Source: Aliarcobacter sp.
GTDB taxonomy: Bacteria > Campylobacterota > Campylobacteria > Campylobacterales > Arcobacteraceae
Assembly (NCBI GenBank): GCA_028688995.1
Contig: JAQTXB010000001.1
Coordinates: forward strand, 294,607 to 358,606
Length of the DNA: 64,000 nt
Direction of reading: 5' to 3'
Positions 9,548-18,838 of this stretch are shown piece by piece. The position numbers were made by a program, and so were the translations under genes. A model generated the notes under the pieces. That model ran no database searches, was not told where the DNA came from, and saw only the letters and a program-made list of their open reading frames with translations. The first letter of the stretch is position 1, and the number at the start of each line of letters is the position of its first letter.

Positions 9548-10669
9548 TTAAGAGTATAACTTTAAAACAGTTATCTCACTACTAGCACCAAGTCTCATAG
9601 GTGGACCCCAAAATCCGGTCCCTTTATTTACATATACTTGAGTAAAGTCATTAAATGTGTGAAGACCTTTTACATAAGGTTGTTCAAGTTTTATTAAAAA
9701 ATTAAATGGAAAAATTTGTCCTCCATGGGTGTGCCCACTAAGTATTAAATCAATTCCTTTTGTATCTTCTATATCATTTATAAATTTTGGTTGATGTGCT
9801 AAAAGAATGGTTGGAGAGTTTTCTAAATTTTCCATTGCTTTATCAATATCAGGTATAAAATCATTGTATTTAAAACCAAATCTATCATAAACTCCACAAA
9901 GATTAAAACCTTCATCTTTTGGTCCAATATAAACATTCTCATTTTCTAAGGTTTTAATTCCTAAAGAATTTACATAATCAATAATTGGTTTAACACCATG
10001 AAAATATTCATGATTTCCAACTATAAAATATGTTCCATATTTTGATTGTATATTTTTAAGTTCATTAAGAGCAGCAGTTGCAAACTCTAATTTTGTATCA
10101 ACTAAGTCACCAGTTATTACAACAATATCAGCATTTAAAATATTTATTTTTTTTACAAGAGAGTTTATAAAATCTTTATCAATTAATCCACCAATGTGAA
10201 TATCACTTATTTGAACAATAGTGTAGGGTGATTTTAAATCTTTTATTTTTACATCTACTACTTCAATCTCTACATTTTTAGCATTGTCCATAGCTTTTGC
10301 ATTTGTAGCAATTACAAGAGAAATTGCACCAATATCCAAGCCTTTTTTGAAGAATTCTCTTCTATTTTTTTTGAATGGTGTTTTGTTAATTCCAAAAGAG
10401 ATGATTTCATGTAATAAAGTAATAATAAATGTTAAAAAAATCACCCCAATTGGTAAGGAAAGGACAAAATAGAGCCAGTTAGGCACGAAAGGATAGTATC
10501 TTGCCATTGGGTATAAAATTACACCCAAAAAAGTGATATACAAAATTAGGCTAAGATACTTTTTCGTCTTATAAGTAAAATCGAGTTTATTTATAAGACG
10601 TTTTTTTATTATAAAAGTTTGAAAAGCAAAAACTATAATAAAAATTAAAAAAAATAATATGAAATTCAT
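9548..10669 (-). CDS. Membrane-anchored metallophosphoesterase (YkuE/UDP-DAGP hydrolase-like)
   Basis: 373 residues. Three hydrophobic segments in the first 105 residues are followed by NRREFFKKGLDIGA, a twin-arginine-like motif preceding another apolar stretch. The calcineurin-like phosphoesterase domain (about 145-370) carries the metal-binding blocks DIHIGG, GDLVD, GNHEY, and GHTHGGQIFP. Related proteins hydrolyse phosphodiesters or lipid-linked phosphates at the membrane; the exact substrate is not predictable. It is convergent with the hemerythrin gene and divergent from the small outer-membrane protein gene. Confidence 0.87.
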   Translation of the reverse strand: MNFILFFLIFIIVFAFQTFIIKKRLINKLDFTYKTKKYLSLILYITFLGVILYPMARYYPFVPNWLYFVLSLPIGVIFLTFIITLLHEIISFGINKTPFKKNRREFFKKGLDIGAISLVIATNAKAMDNAKNVEIEVVDVKIKDLKSPYTIVQISDIHIGGLIDKDFINSLVKKINILNADIVVITGDLVDTKLEFATAALNELKNIQSKYGTYFIVGNHEYFHGVKPIIDYVNSLGIKTLENENVYIGPKDEGFNLCGVYDRFGFKYNDFIPDIDKAMENLENSPTILLAHQPKFINDIEDTKGIDLILSGHTHGGQIFPFNFLIKLEQPYVKGLHTFNDFTQVYVNKGTGFWGPPMRLGASSEITVLKLYS

Positions 10670-10946
10670 GTGGGATTGTAAGCTTTTTGGGTTAATGAAA
10701 ATTAAACGAAATATGTAGATTTTGTGTAGTCATTGAATTAAACCACAAAAGCTCAAATTACTATCTTTTAAACTCTCATATAATAATTTTTAAAAGTATT
10801 TAATTAGCTAAATATGTATATTAATGATACATATGTTTAAAATATTATATAAATTAAGACAAAATTCTAGATTATTTCATTAAAATAATCTAATATATTA
10901 TTTATGAATAATATAAAATATTATTCCAAGATAAAAGGATTAATTA

Positions 10947-11513
10947 ATGAAAAAAACATTAGTAATGGCAAGTTTAGTTGCTGCAAGTACATCAATGATG
11001 GCAATGGACTTACAATATTTTTTAGGAGCAGGGGCTGAGAGAGCAAATTCTAATTTTAGAGCAACAGATGTTGGTATTGATAATAAAATTGATATCAAGG
11101 ATACAAGTTTAAAACTTAGTGGAGGAATTATTATAGATAAAACTCATAGAATATATTTATCTTATAGTAAATTTTCAGATAATAATTATGATTATAAGAT
11201 TGAACAAAATAATATTTTAGGGAACTATGATTATTTAATTCCTATTAATGAACAATTTAGATTATATACTGGATTACATCTTGGTAATACAAAAGTTGAT
11301 ATTCAAGAAAATGCATTATACAAGATTTCATTTTCAGGATTAGCTTATGGTGCACAGTTTGGTGCCATTTATGAAATAACAAAAAATATAGAATTTGAAG
11401 CAGGACTTGCCTACACAAAATACAATGTTGATAGAGAAGCAGATGGTTCGTATTTTAATATAGAACTTGAAGACTCAACTTCAATGTTTGCCGGAATCAA
11501 CTACAAATTTTAA
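10947..11513 (+). CDS. Small outer-membrane beta-barrel protein (OmpW/OmpA-barrel-like)
   Basis: 188 residues with a Sec signal peptide (MKKTLVMASLVAAS..., cleavage likely after the MMA region) and alternating hydrophobic strands such as LKLSGGIII, RIYLSYSKF, RLYTGLHLG and IEFEAGLAY. It ends SMFAGINYKF, and a terminal phenylalanine is the usual BAM signal of outer-membrane barrels. About eight strands are plausible. AAAGGA lies 9-10 nt before the ATG. It is a single gene followed by a strong hairpin. The 277-nt region before it is very AT-rich and shows no second gene. Confidence 0.75.
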   Translation: MKKTLVMASLVAASTSMMAMDLQYFLGAGAERANSNFRATDVGIDNKIDIKDTSLKLSGGIIIDKTHRIYLSYSKFSDNNYDYKIEQNNILGNYDYLIPINEQFRLYTGLHLGNTKVDIQENALYKISFSGLAYGAQFGAIYEITKNIEFEAGLAYTKYNVDREADGSYFNIELEDSTSMFAGINYKF

Positions 11514-11547
11514 TTTTTTAAATTTTCCTAAAATTTAAATCCAATCT

Positions 11548-11577
11548 AAAAAATCTGAGATTTATTTCAGATTTTTT
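11548..11577. terminator. Bidirectional terminator
   Basis: AAAAAATCTGA and TCAGATTTTTT form a perfect 11-bp stem with an 8-nt loop between convergent genes. The A-run and T-run make it usable from both sides. Confidence 0.85.
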
Positions 11578-11602
11578 GTTAAAATATAGTTTGGAATACA
11601 AA

Positions 11603-12904
11603 TTAATTTCTAATTCTTTTAATACTTTCTATCAAATTCATTATCTCTTCTTTTGTTTGTGAGAAGTGAATAGAAACTCTAACCCAACCTGGTCGATTAT
11701 TCATATCAAGTTCTTTTATCCCTAATAAATCATGACCATAAGGTCCTGCACATGAACATCCAGCTCTTGTTTGGATTCCACTTGTAGAAGATAAACGATT
11801 ACATAATTCGTATGGACTAAAACCTTTTATATTAAAAGATACAATTCCTATATTTGAAGCTTCTTGATTTCCATATATTTCACAATTTGGAATCTTTTTT
11901 AGTTCATTTATAAACAGCTCTTTTAACTCTTCTTTTTGTTTTTTAATAAATTCAAAACCTATTTCATTTCTTAATTGATATGCTAGTGAGGCTCTAATAA
12001 ATTGCAAAATAGGAGGAGTTCCTGCTTCTTCTCTTGCTTCAATACTTTGTTGATAAGTTTGAGAAGTTTTATTTACATATAAAACAGTTCCTCCACCTGC
12101 AAATGAAGGAGCAATTGTTGTATCAATTAAAGACTTTCTAATTATTAATAAACCACAAGAAGCAGGGCCACCTAGAAGTTTGTGAGGTGACATAAACATT
12201 GCATCATATAAATGTGATGGAATATTCATATATGGACTTGAAGCTGCTGCATCAAAACAAACTACCGCATTGTAACTTCTTAATAATTTTGAAATTTCTT
12301 CATAGGGAGTTATAATTCCAGTTACATTTGAAGCAACACAAAATGAAGCAATTATTTCTCTATGTTTGTTTTTCTCAAGTACAACTTTAAGATGGTTTAA
12401 ATCAACTAATCCATCTTTATCTAAATCTATTCTTTGTATTTCACATAAAGCTTCTCTAAATGAAACTTCATTTGAGTGGTGTTCATAAGGTCCAACTATT
12501 ACTAAAGGAGCAGTTTTTAAATCTATTTGAAAACCATATCTTTTTTTTGTAGAAGGAGGAATATATAAACCCATTAACTCTTGAAAATGTTTTATGGCAG
12601 CTGTTGTTCCACAGCCACTAGGAAGGATTGCAAAATCTTCACTAAGTTCTAGATTTTTAGCAAGTGTAGTTCTTGCCATTTCATAATAGTTTGTAGTTTT
12701 ATCAGCATTTGAAGCCTCTTTAGAGTGTGTATTTGCGTATGTTTCAAGTACATCATGGATTCTATTTTCTATTTGTCTAAAAGCTAATCCTGAGGCAGTA
12801 TAATCAAAATATTCTTTTTTATTTTTTCCAATAGTGTTGTATCTAATAAAATTTAATATATCTGTATTTTCATTGAAAAAAGGTCTAAAAATATTTTTGT
12901 TCAT
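11603..12904 (-). CDS. Class V aminotransferase, cysteine-desulfurase-like
   Basis: 433-residue PLP enzyme of the cysteine desulfurase/selenocysteine lyase superfamily. The Schiff-base lysine is in MSPHKLLGGPASCG, the cofactor Asp is in AVVCFDAAASSPY, and a possible persulfide cysteine lies in RAGCSCAGPYGHDLLG near residue 380. It is longer than NifS/IscS (about 400) and belongs to the looser group often labelled 'aminotransferase class V'. It lies just downstream of the sulfur-assimilation operon on the same strand, separated by a terminator, so a role in sulfur handling is plausible but inferred. Confidence 0.82.
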   Translation of the reverse strand: MNKNIFRPFFNENTDILNFIRYNTIGKNKKEYFDYTASGLAFRQIENRIHDVLETYANTHSKEASNADKTTNYYEMARTTLAKNLELSEDFAILPSGCGTTAAIKHFQELMGLYIPPSTKKRYGFQIDLKTAPLVIVGPYEHHSNEVSFREALCEIQRIDLDKDGLVDLNHLKVVLEKNKHREIIASFCVASNVTGIITPYEEISKLLRSYNAVVCFDAAASSPYMNIPSHLYDAMFMSPHKLLGGPASCGLLIIRKSLIDTTIAPSFAGGGTVLYVNKTSQTYQQSIEAREEAGTPPILQFIRASLAYQLRNEIGFEFIKKQKEELKELFINELKKIPNCEIYGNQEASNIGIVSFNIKGFSPYELCNRLSSTSGIQTRAGCSCAGPYGHDLLGIKELDMNNRPGWVRVSIHFSQTKEEIMNLIESIKRIRN

Positions 12905-12980
12905 TTTTATTTGCTCATTTGATTAGTTTTGATTATTAAGTTTATAATTTTAAGTTATTTATCATAAGAGTTAGCTTGAA

Positions 12981-13008
12981 TAAAAAAAGCTAGTGTAAGC
13001 TTTTTTTA
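12981..13008 (-). terminator. Terminator of the sulfur-assimilation operon
   Basis: AAAAAAAGCT and AGCTTTTTTT form a 10-bp stem with a 6-nt loop immediately after the stop codon of the sulfite-reductase-like gene. Confidence 0.8.
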
Positions 13009-13009
13009 T

Positions 13010-14104
13010 TTAAACAAAAGGATTAAAATTGATTTTCTCTAACTCTTTAGCAAAATCATTTGCACTTTTTGATGGTGCATCTAATATTATGATATTACCT
13101 TTGTGGGTAATTTTGATTTTTGTTGCACTATATTTTTCTAGTAGAGATGAAAGGGAATCGAGATTTTTATTTTCAATTATTGATGAGGTGATTTTACACC
13201 CAATATAACTTTCCCCTTTTATACTACTTTTGTTTATTCCCATTCTTGGATTTCTAGGAGTTATACTTTGTTTTGTAGAGATATTTCTTTGAATTTTATA
13301 ATTTGTTGAAGCATTTAATATATCAAAGAATCTAGCCATTCCCCATTTTTTCACAAGATGTTCAAAAGAACTAGATGAAATATTCTCTCTATCTCCAAAA
13401 TCTCTATAGATTTCAGCTATTGCTTTTGCTGTATTTATAACTTGTGCAGGGCTAATATATCCTATATTTACATCTAAGATTTTAATCATAAAGATGATTT
13501 TATCTTTGTTATCTGTTGTTGCATTAAAACTAACTTCTGGTGTAGTTTTTACATTACATCCTTCTTCATGGCCACTTATAGCCATTTGAAGAGAGTTTGG
13601 CAGATTAGAAAATTTCTTATTACCTATGAATGTTTCATCTAGTTTTTTTGCAAGAGATGAGACATTAAATACTTGAGAATCATCAATTGTATTAATTGGA
13701 CAAGTAAGAACTCTTCTTACAGTGTGGCCTGCTTCAAAAAAAGTACTTAAATTTACTTCTTGAAGAAGTCTAAAGATTTTTGGTAAATCAGAAATTTTTA
13801 GATTTAAAAGTTCTATTTTTTGTTCATCCGAAAAAATCAAACTATCATTACTAAACTCTTTTGAAATAAGACCAATAGTTCTTAGTTGTGTTAAGTTTAA
13901 TTCTCCCATTGAAAGAGGAATTTTGAGTTTAAAATAGTTTTGTTTTTCATCTTGGGCATATATTCCATACCATTTGAATCTTTCTAAATCTTCTAAAGAG
14001 ATTTTTTCTCCAAAAACAGCGTGAAAATAGATGTCAGCTAAAACATCTATTTCACTTTTATCTTTTTTGATTTTTTCTATATTTGATGCTAAATTATTAG
14101 ACAC
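13010..14104 (-). CDS. Half-length nitrite/sulfite reductase-like protein lacking cluster ligands
   Basis: 364 residues matching the N-terminal half of ferredoxin-type nitrite/sulfite reductases: a ferredoxin-like half-domain (about 55-120), CPINTIDD (normally CPxxGxD), LPNSLQMAISGHEEGC, then IYRDFGDRENISSSSFEHL (normally GDRxNRxxxR). Full enzymes have about 500-600 residues and bind siroheme and 4Fe-4S through CX5C and CX3C in the C-terminal half. Here only three scattered cysteines exist and that half is absent. It starts with GTG at 14104, sharing one base with the cysN stop, so it is translationally coupled. Whether it works with a partner, binds siroheme, or is a relic cannot be decided. 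Confidence 0.7.
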   Translation of the reverse strand: MSNNLASNIEKIKKDKSEIDVLADIYFHAVFGEKISLEDLERFKWYGIYAQDEKQNYFKLKIPLSMGELNLTQLRTIGLISKEFSNDSLIFSDEQKIELLNLKISDLPKIFRLLQEVNLSTFFEAGHTVRRVLTCPINTIDDSQVFNVSSLAKKLDETFIGNKKFSNLPNSLQMAISGHEEGCNVKTTPEVSFNATTDNKDKIIFMIKILDVNIGYISPAQVINTAKAIAEIYRDFGDRENISSSSFEHLVKKWGMARFFDILNASTNYKIQRNISTKQSITPRNPRMGINKSSIKGESYIGCKITSSIIENKNLDSLSSLLEKYSATKIKITHKGNIIILDAPSKSANDFAKELEKINFNPFV

Positions 14105-15561
14105 TATATTGCCTTACAATTCCACTCAGGATAATTTCTTCTAATAAATTCATTTAATTCAATTTCTGCTTTTGAATAAACTTTTTTCTCCTCTTCTAAA
14201 TGAGCAAAACCTTCAATTGAAGATATAATCATTCCAGCACCAACTGTGGAATTATTGTATTTATCAATGATAATAAAACTTCCAGTATATCTATTTTCAT
14301 AGTATGAATCAACTGCAATTTCTCTATCAAGTGATATTGTACATTTTGCAATATCATTAAGTGCTAATTCACTTGCTTCAATTTCTTCAAATGTATTAAT
14401 ATTTTTCTTAAATTCAATTGAGTTAAATGCACCATTTATTACTGAAGTTGCTCTTTTAATCACATAGTTTTGATTAAGTTTCATTGGAGTTTCATCCATC
14501 CAAACTACCATTGCTGATAAGTGATTTGATACTTTAGGAATATCGCTAGATTTAACTATCATATCTCCTCTACTTATATCAATTTCATCTTCAAGTGTAA
14601 CTGTTGTAGCCATTGGAGCGAATGCTTTTTGTATTGTTTCAACTTGCTCATCTTTTCCAATAGGTCTTAAATCTTTAATATCATTTGATACTATTGATTT
14701 TACTTTAGATGTTTTTCTTGATGGTAGTACAGTTATTTCATCACCAACTTTTATCTCTCCACTTGCGATTGTTCCAGAGAATCCTCTAAAATTTAAGTGA
14801 GGACGTAATACATATTGAACAGGAAGTCTAAATGATGAAGACTCTTGTTTATGTATAGAAACATTGTCTAATAATGGCATTAAAGGAAGACCTTTATACC
14901 AAGAACATTTTGGTGAAATAGTTAAAATATTATCTCCATCAAGTGCTGAAATAGGTATAAACTCTATATTTAAATCATTATGATGAGGAAGATACTCGAT
15001 AATATCATTATAATCATTTTTGATTTTTTCAAATACTTCTTGGCTAAAATCAACTAAATCCATTTTATTAATTGCAACGATTAGGTTTTTAATTCCTAAA
15101 AGACTTGCTATGTATGAGTGTCTTTTAGTTTGAGTTAAAATTCCTTGTCTTGCATCAATTAAAATAATAGCAACATCAGCAGTACTCGCACCAGTTGCCA
15201 TATTTCTTGTATATTGTTCGTGACCTGGAGTATCAGCTATGATGAATTTTCTTTTTTCTGTTGAGAAAAATCTATAAGCAACATCAATAGTAATACCTTG
15301 TTCTCTTTCACTTGCTAATCCATCAACTAAAAGTGCTAAGTCAATTTTATCACCAGTTGTTCCAACTTTTTTACTATCTTTTTCAATAGCTGCTAGTTGG
15401 TCTTCAAAAATCATTTTTGAATCATATAATAATCTTCCAATTAAAGTTGATTTACCGTCATCAACGCTTCCACAAGTAATAAATCTTAAGATCTCTTTAT
15501 TTTCGTGTTCTTTTAAATATTGTTCAATATTTTCTGCTATTAAATCTGATTGATGTGCCAT
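14104..15561 (-). CDS. cysN: Sulfate adenylyltransferase, GTPase subunit
   Basis: 485 residues. CysN couples GTP hydrolysis to adenylation of sulfate by CysD, giving APS. Visible are the P-loop GSVDDGKSTLIGRLL (about 32-46), switch region DTPGHEQYTRNM, and guanine-specificity motif NKMDLVD, followed by elongation-factor-like beta-barrel domains. There is no fused APS kinase (CysC). I chose ATG at 15561 (MAHQSDLIAENI); the frame remains open upstream, but that extension overlaps cysD and is not family-like. It starts 1 nt after the cysD stop. The missing kinase agrees with the APS-type CysH two genes upstream. Confidence 0.95.
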   Translation of the reverse strand: MAHQSDLIAENIEQYLKEHENKEILRFITCGSVDDGKSTLIGRLLYDSKMIFEDQLAAIEKDSKKVGTTGDKIDLALLVDGLASEREQGITIDVAYRFFSTEKRKFIIADTPGHEQYTRNMATGASTADVAIILIDARQGILTQTKRHSYIASLLGIKNLIVAINKMDLVDFSQEVFEKIKNDYNDIIEYLPHHNDLNIEFIPISALDGDNILTISPKCSWYKGLPLMPLLDNVSIHKQESSSFRLPVQYVLRPHLNFRGFSGTIASGEIKVGDEITVLPSRKTSKVKSIVSNDIKDLRPIGKDEQVETIQKAFAPMATTVTLEDEIDISRGDMIVKSSDIPKVSNHLSAMVVWMDETPMKLNQNYVIKRATSVINGAFNSIEFKKNINTFEEIEASELALNDIAKCTISLDREIAVDSYYENRYTGSFIIIDKYNNSTVGAGMIISSIEGFAHLEEEKKVYSKAEIELNEFIRRNYPEWNCKAI

Positions 15562-15562
15562 C

Positions 15563-16477
15563 TTAAAAATACCCCTCTTGTTTCTTTTTCTCCATTGATG
15601 CGTCACCATCACTATCTATTAATCTACCTTGTCTTTCACTTGTTGTACAAATAAGCATTTCTTGAATAATTTCAGGAAGTGTTGTTGCCGTTGAATTTAC
15701 TGCTCCAGTTAATGGATAACAACCTAAAGTTCTAAATCTTACCATCTCTTTTTTAGCTGTTTTTCTTAATTCTTCAGGCATTCTATCATCATCAACCATG
15801 ATTTTAGTTCCCATATATTCTACAACTTCTCTCTCTTTTGAAAAGTATAAATCAGGAATAGAAATATTTTCTAAATAGATATATTGCCAAATATCAAGTT
15901 CTGTCCAGTTTGATAATGGGAATACTCTAATAGATTCACCTTTAGTGTGTTTTCCATTATAGATATTCCATAACTCAGGTCTTTGATTTTTTGGATCCCA
16001 TCTATGGTTTTTATCTCTAAAAGAGTAAATTCTCTCTTTTGCTCTTGATTTTTCTTCATCCCTTCTTGCACCACCAAATACAGCATCAAACTGTTGGATA
16101 TTTAACATATTTTTTAATCCCTCAGTTTTCATAATATCTGTATGAAGTGCAGAACCATGAGTAAATGGAGAGATATTCATCTCTTCACCTTTTGGATTAG
16201 TATAAACTATAAGTTCCATACCAACTTCTTTTGCTCTTTTATCTCTAAACTCAATCATCTCTTTAAACTTCCATGTTGTATCAACATGAACTAAAGGTAA
16301 GGGAGGAGGTGCTGGATAAAATGCTTTTTGTAAAAGATGTAACATTACAGAAGAGTCTTTTCCAACACTATATAACATTGCTGGATTTGAGAACTCTGCT
16401 ACAACTTCTCTCATAATATGCATTGATTCTGCTTCTAGTTGTTTTAGATGAGTTAATCTATTTTGACTTATTTGCAT
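15563..16477 (-). CDS. cysD: Sulfate adenylyltransferase, small subunit
   Basis: 304 residues of the PP-loop ATP pyrophosphatase family. The nucleotide loop is [13 protein letters not shown] (about 39-51), followed by HVDTTWKF and the CysD block [16 protein letters not shown]. It ends in the family's C-terminal KKQEGYF. Start at ATG 16477 ([11 protein letters not shown]) behind an AAGGAAA site; an upstream extension of 11 codons reads into the cysH end and is rejected. It forms the ATP sulfurylase heterodimer with CysN. Confidence 0.96.
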   Translation of the reverse strand: MQISQNRLTHLKQLEAESMHIMREVVAEFSNPAMLYSVGKDSSVMLHLLQKAFYPAPPPLPLVHVDTTWKFKEMIEFRDKRAKEVGMELIVYTNPKGEEMNISPFTHGSALHTDIMKTEGLKNMLNIQQFDAVFGGARRDEEKSRAKERIYSFRDKNHRWDPKNQRPELWNIYNGKHTKGESIRVFPLSNWTELDIWQYIYLENISIPDLYFSKEREVVEYMGTKIMVDDDRMPEELRKTAKKEMVRFRTLGCYPLTGAVNSTATTLPEIIQEMLICTTSERQGRLIDSDGDASMEKKKQEGYF

Positions 16478-16490
16478 TTTTTTCCTTTCT

Positions 16491-17195
16491 TTATTTTTTG
16501 TGTAAACCACACTCTTTATGTTCTGGGTTTTCCCACCACCATCTTCCAGCTCTTATATCTTCACCTTCTTTGATAGCTCGTGTACAAGGAGCACATCCAA
16601 TACTTGGGAAACCTTTGTCATGAAGTTTATTATATGGAACTTTATTTGTTTTTATATAATCCCATACATTCTCTTCAGTCCAATTAATTAAAGGATTTAC
16701 TTTAATTACTTTGAAGTTTTCATCCCATTCAACCAATGGCATATCAACTCTTGTAATACTTTGAGCGGCACGAAGACCTGTAATCCAAACTTCAACACCT
16801 TTTAAAGCACGTTTAAGTGGTTCGATTTTTCTAATATTACAACAGTTTTTTCTATTATCAATACTTTCATATTGACCATTAACACCTTGAGTTTGATATA
16901 ACTCTTGAACTTTTTGGCTGTCTGGGAAAAATACATCAATTTTCACACCATACTTTAGATTTGTTGCATCCATAACATCATAAGTTTCAGGGTGAAGTCT
17001 ACCCGTATCCAATGTAAATATTGTTGCATTCTTATCTTGTTTCAAAATAATATCTGTTAAAACTTGGTCTTCTGCTGCTAAGCTTGAACTTAGTTTTACA
17101 TTTTTGAATTTTGTTAAAAAATATTCTATCACTTCAGGTGTAGATTTGTTTTCTAACTCTTTGTTTATATTTTCAATTAACTCTTTATTACTCAT
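16491..17195 (-). CDS. cysH: APS reductase (CysH family, iron-sulfur type)
   Basis: 234 residues. PAPS-reductase-family core with [11 protein letters not shown] near the N-terminus and the catalytic ECGLH at the extreme C-terminus. It has both cysteine pairs of the 4Fe-4S type, NCCNIRK (about 117) and GCAPCTRA (about 203), typical of enzymes that reduce adenylylsulfate directly to sulfite and AMP using thioredoxin. E. coli-type PAPS reductases lack these pairs. No APS kinase gene is present in the operon, which fits. It starts 8 nt after the DUF2061 gene. Confidence 0.93.
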   Translation of the reverse strand: MSNKELIENINKELENKSTPEVIEYFLTKFKNVKLSSSLAAEDQVLTDIILKQDKNATIFTLDTGRLHPETYDVMDATNLKYGVKIDVFFPDSQKVQELYQTQGVNGQYESIDNRKNCCNIRKIEPLKRALKGVEVWITGLRAAQSITRVDMPLVEWDENFKVIKVNPLINWTEENVWDYIKTNKVPYNKLHDKGFPSIGCAPCTRAIKEGEDIRAGRWWWENPEHKECGLHKK

Positions 17196-17203
17196 CTTAT
17201 AAC

Positions 17204-17434
17204 CTAAATTTGATAATCAACTGCTTCTTGTTTTACTCTTCCAAAAGATAACTTATTCCAAGCTCTTTCATGAAAATAGTATAAAGCCATTTTTGTTATT
17301 ACTTCAATTGAACCAATTGAAGCTGCCATAATTAAATTCCCAGTAATAAAATAAGAGACAATCATTGTATCAATTGTTCCAACTGTTCTCCATGAAATAG
17401 CTTTTACAACCGACCGATATGGTTTTTCGTGCAT
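17204..17434 (-). CDS. DUF2061 small membrane protein
   Basis: 76 residues. It begins HEKPYRSVVKAISWRTVGTI, the hallmark of DUF2061, with two weak hydrophobic segments (about 20-40 and 42-56) and an FHERAWNK block. DUF2061 genes are often found with cysteine biosynthesis or sulfate-activation genes in other bacteria, and here it sits between cysK and cysH. Molecular function is unknown; a membrane or transport accessory role is conjecture. Confidence 0.85.
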   Translation of the reverse strand: MHEKPYRSVVKAISWRTVGTIDTMIVSYFITGNLIMAASIGSIEVITKMALYYFHERAWNKLSFGRVKQEAVDYQI

Positions 17435-17476
17435 TTGTTTTCCTATGTTTAATTAAAGAATTATGATAAAGAGTTA

Positions 17477-18409
17477 TTACTCTTCATCATAATCATATAA
17501 ACCAGAACTTAGGTATCTCTCACCTGTATCACATAAAATTGTTACAATAGTTTTACCTTTATTTTCTGGTCTTGCTGCCACTAATTGTGCTGCGTAAATA
17601 TTTGAACCAGCTGAAATACCAACTAGTAATCCTTCTGATTGAGCAATCTTTCTTGAAGTCATAATTGCATCATCATTTGATACTTGGATTACTTCATCAT
17701 AAATTTTTGTATTTAAAACATCTGGTACAAACCCAGCTCCAATTCCTTGAATTTTATGAGGTCCTGGTTTCCCACCACTTAATACAGGACTTGCTTCAGG
17801 TTCAACTGCAATAATTTGGATATTTGGATTGTGAGCTTTTAAAACTTCACCTGTTCCAGTAATTGTTCCACCTGTTCCAATAGCAGCTACAAAAATATCA
17901 ATTTTTCCATCAGTATCTGCTAAAATTTCTTTTGCTGTTGTAAGTCTATGAATCTCTGGATTTGCAGCATTTGAAAATTGTTGAGGAATAAAAGAGTTTG
18001 GTGTACTCTCTTGTAATTCAATAGCTTTTTCAATAGCACCTTTCATACCTTTTTCAGGTGCAGTTAATACTAACTCTGCTCCTAAAGCTTTTAATAATCT
18101 TCTTCTTTCAATACTCATTGATGAAGGCATTGTAAGAATTAATTTAATTCCTAAAGCTGCACAAACAGAAGCTAATGCAATTCCAGTATTTCCACTTGTT
18201 GGTTCAATTACAGTTGTACCTTCTTTAATTAATCCAGCTTTTATAGCTGCATTTATCATATTTGTTCCAATTCTATCTTTTACAGAATGTGAAGGATTCA
18301 TAAATTCACATTTACCTAAAACTGTCGCACCACTTGTGTTACTTGCACCTTGTAATTTTACTAAAGGTGTGTTACCGATTAATTCTGTTATGTTATTTGC
18401 ATATTTCAT
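17477..18409 (-). CDS. cysK: Cysteine synthase (O-acetylserine sulfhydrylase)
   Basis: 310-residue PLP enzyme condensing O-acetylserine with sulfide. The Schiff-base lysine is in [11 protein letters not shown] (about 44), the substrate loop is [10 protein letters not shown], and the PLP phosphate loop is [11 protein letters not shown]. Length and motifs are CysK/CysM-typical. It lies 11 nt downstream of the Rrf2 regulator gene, which is notable because in Bacillus CysK forms a complex with the Rrf2 regulator CymR. Confidence 0.95.
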   Translation of the reverse strand: MKYANNITELIGNTPLVKLQGASNTSGATVLGKCEFMNPSHSVKDRIGTNMINAAIKAGLIKEGTTVIEPTSGNTGIALASVCAALGIKLILTMPSSMSIERRRLLKALGAELVLTAPEKGMKGAIEKAIELQESTPNSFIPQQFSNAANPEIHRLTTAKEILADTDGKIDIFVAAIGTGGTITGTGEVLKAHNPNIQIIAVEPEASPVLSGGKPGPHKIQGIGAGFVPDVLNTKIYDEVIQVSNDDAIMTSRKIAQSEGLLVGISAGSNIYAAQLVAARPENKGKTIVTILCDTGERYLSSGLYDYDEE

Positions 18410-18420
18410 TTTGTTTTCCT

Positions 18421-18834
18421 TTATATGTTGTAATGTAAAAATTCGTTATATTTTTCTTGATATTCATCTAGTTTATCTAGACTTATATCAAAAATCTTTT
18501 TCATACTATTTTTCGACTCATCAAAAAAGATATTTAAAATTGGGTTATCAGTTTTAACATCTATTATTTTAATATCATCCTCTAAAGCGATTAAAATATC
18601 AACTATCTTAATCTCTTTAGCGCTTTTAGCAAGTACATATCCACCCCTTGCACCTCGTATACTTTTTACAAGGTCCGCACGTCTAAGTTTACTTAAAAGT
18701 TGTTCTAAGTAATTTTGGGGAATATTAGCATTTGCAGATATATCCTTGATTTGCATGGGAGTATCTTCTTGATGCTTACTTAACTCGTACATGGCTGTTA
18801 GACCGTATACACCTTTTGTTGATATTAACGGCAT
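18421..18834 (-). CDS. Rrf2-family regulator, CymR-like
   Basis: 137 residues. N-terminal winged helix with the Rrf2 block [12 protein letters not shown], the helix-turn-helix [19 protein letters not shown] and wing [11 protein letters not shown]. The protein has no cysteine, so it cannot hold the 2Fe-2S cluster of IscR or NsrR; cysteine-free Rrf2 proteins near sulfur genes are typically CymR-like. It lies 4 nt after metY and 11 nt before cysK. Likely targets are the inverted-repeat half-sites around the metY promoter, which would make it autoregulated. Confidence 0.88.
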   Translation of the reverse strand: MPLISTKGVYGLTAMYELSKHQEDTPMQIKDISANANIPQNYLEQLLSKLRRADLVKSIRGARGGYVLAKSAKEIKIVDILIALEDDIKIIDVKTDNPILNIFFDESKNSMKKIFDISLDKLDEYQEKYNEFLHYNI

Positions 18835-18838
18835 TTTA

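Noticed and set aside
15562..15612. N-terminal extension of CysN ([14 protein letters not shown])
   Set aside because: It overlaps the end of cysD, is basic and not family-like; ATG 15561 gives the normal CysN start.
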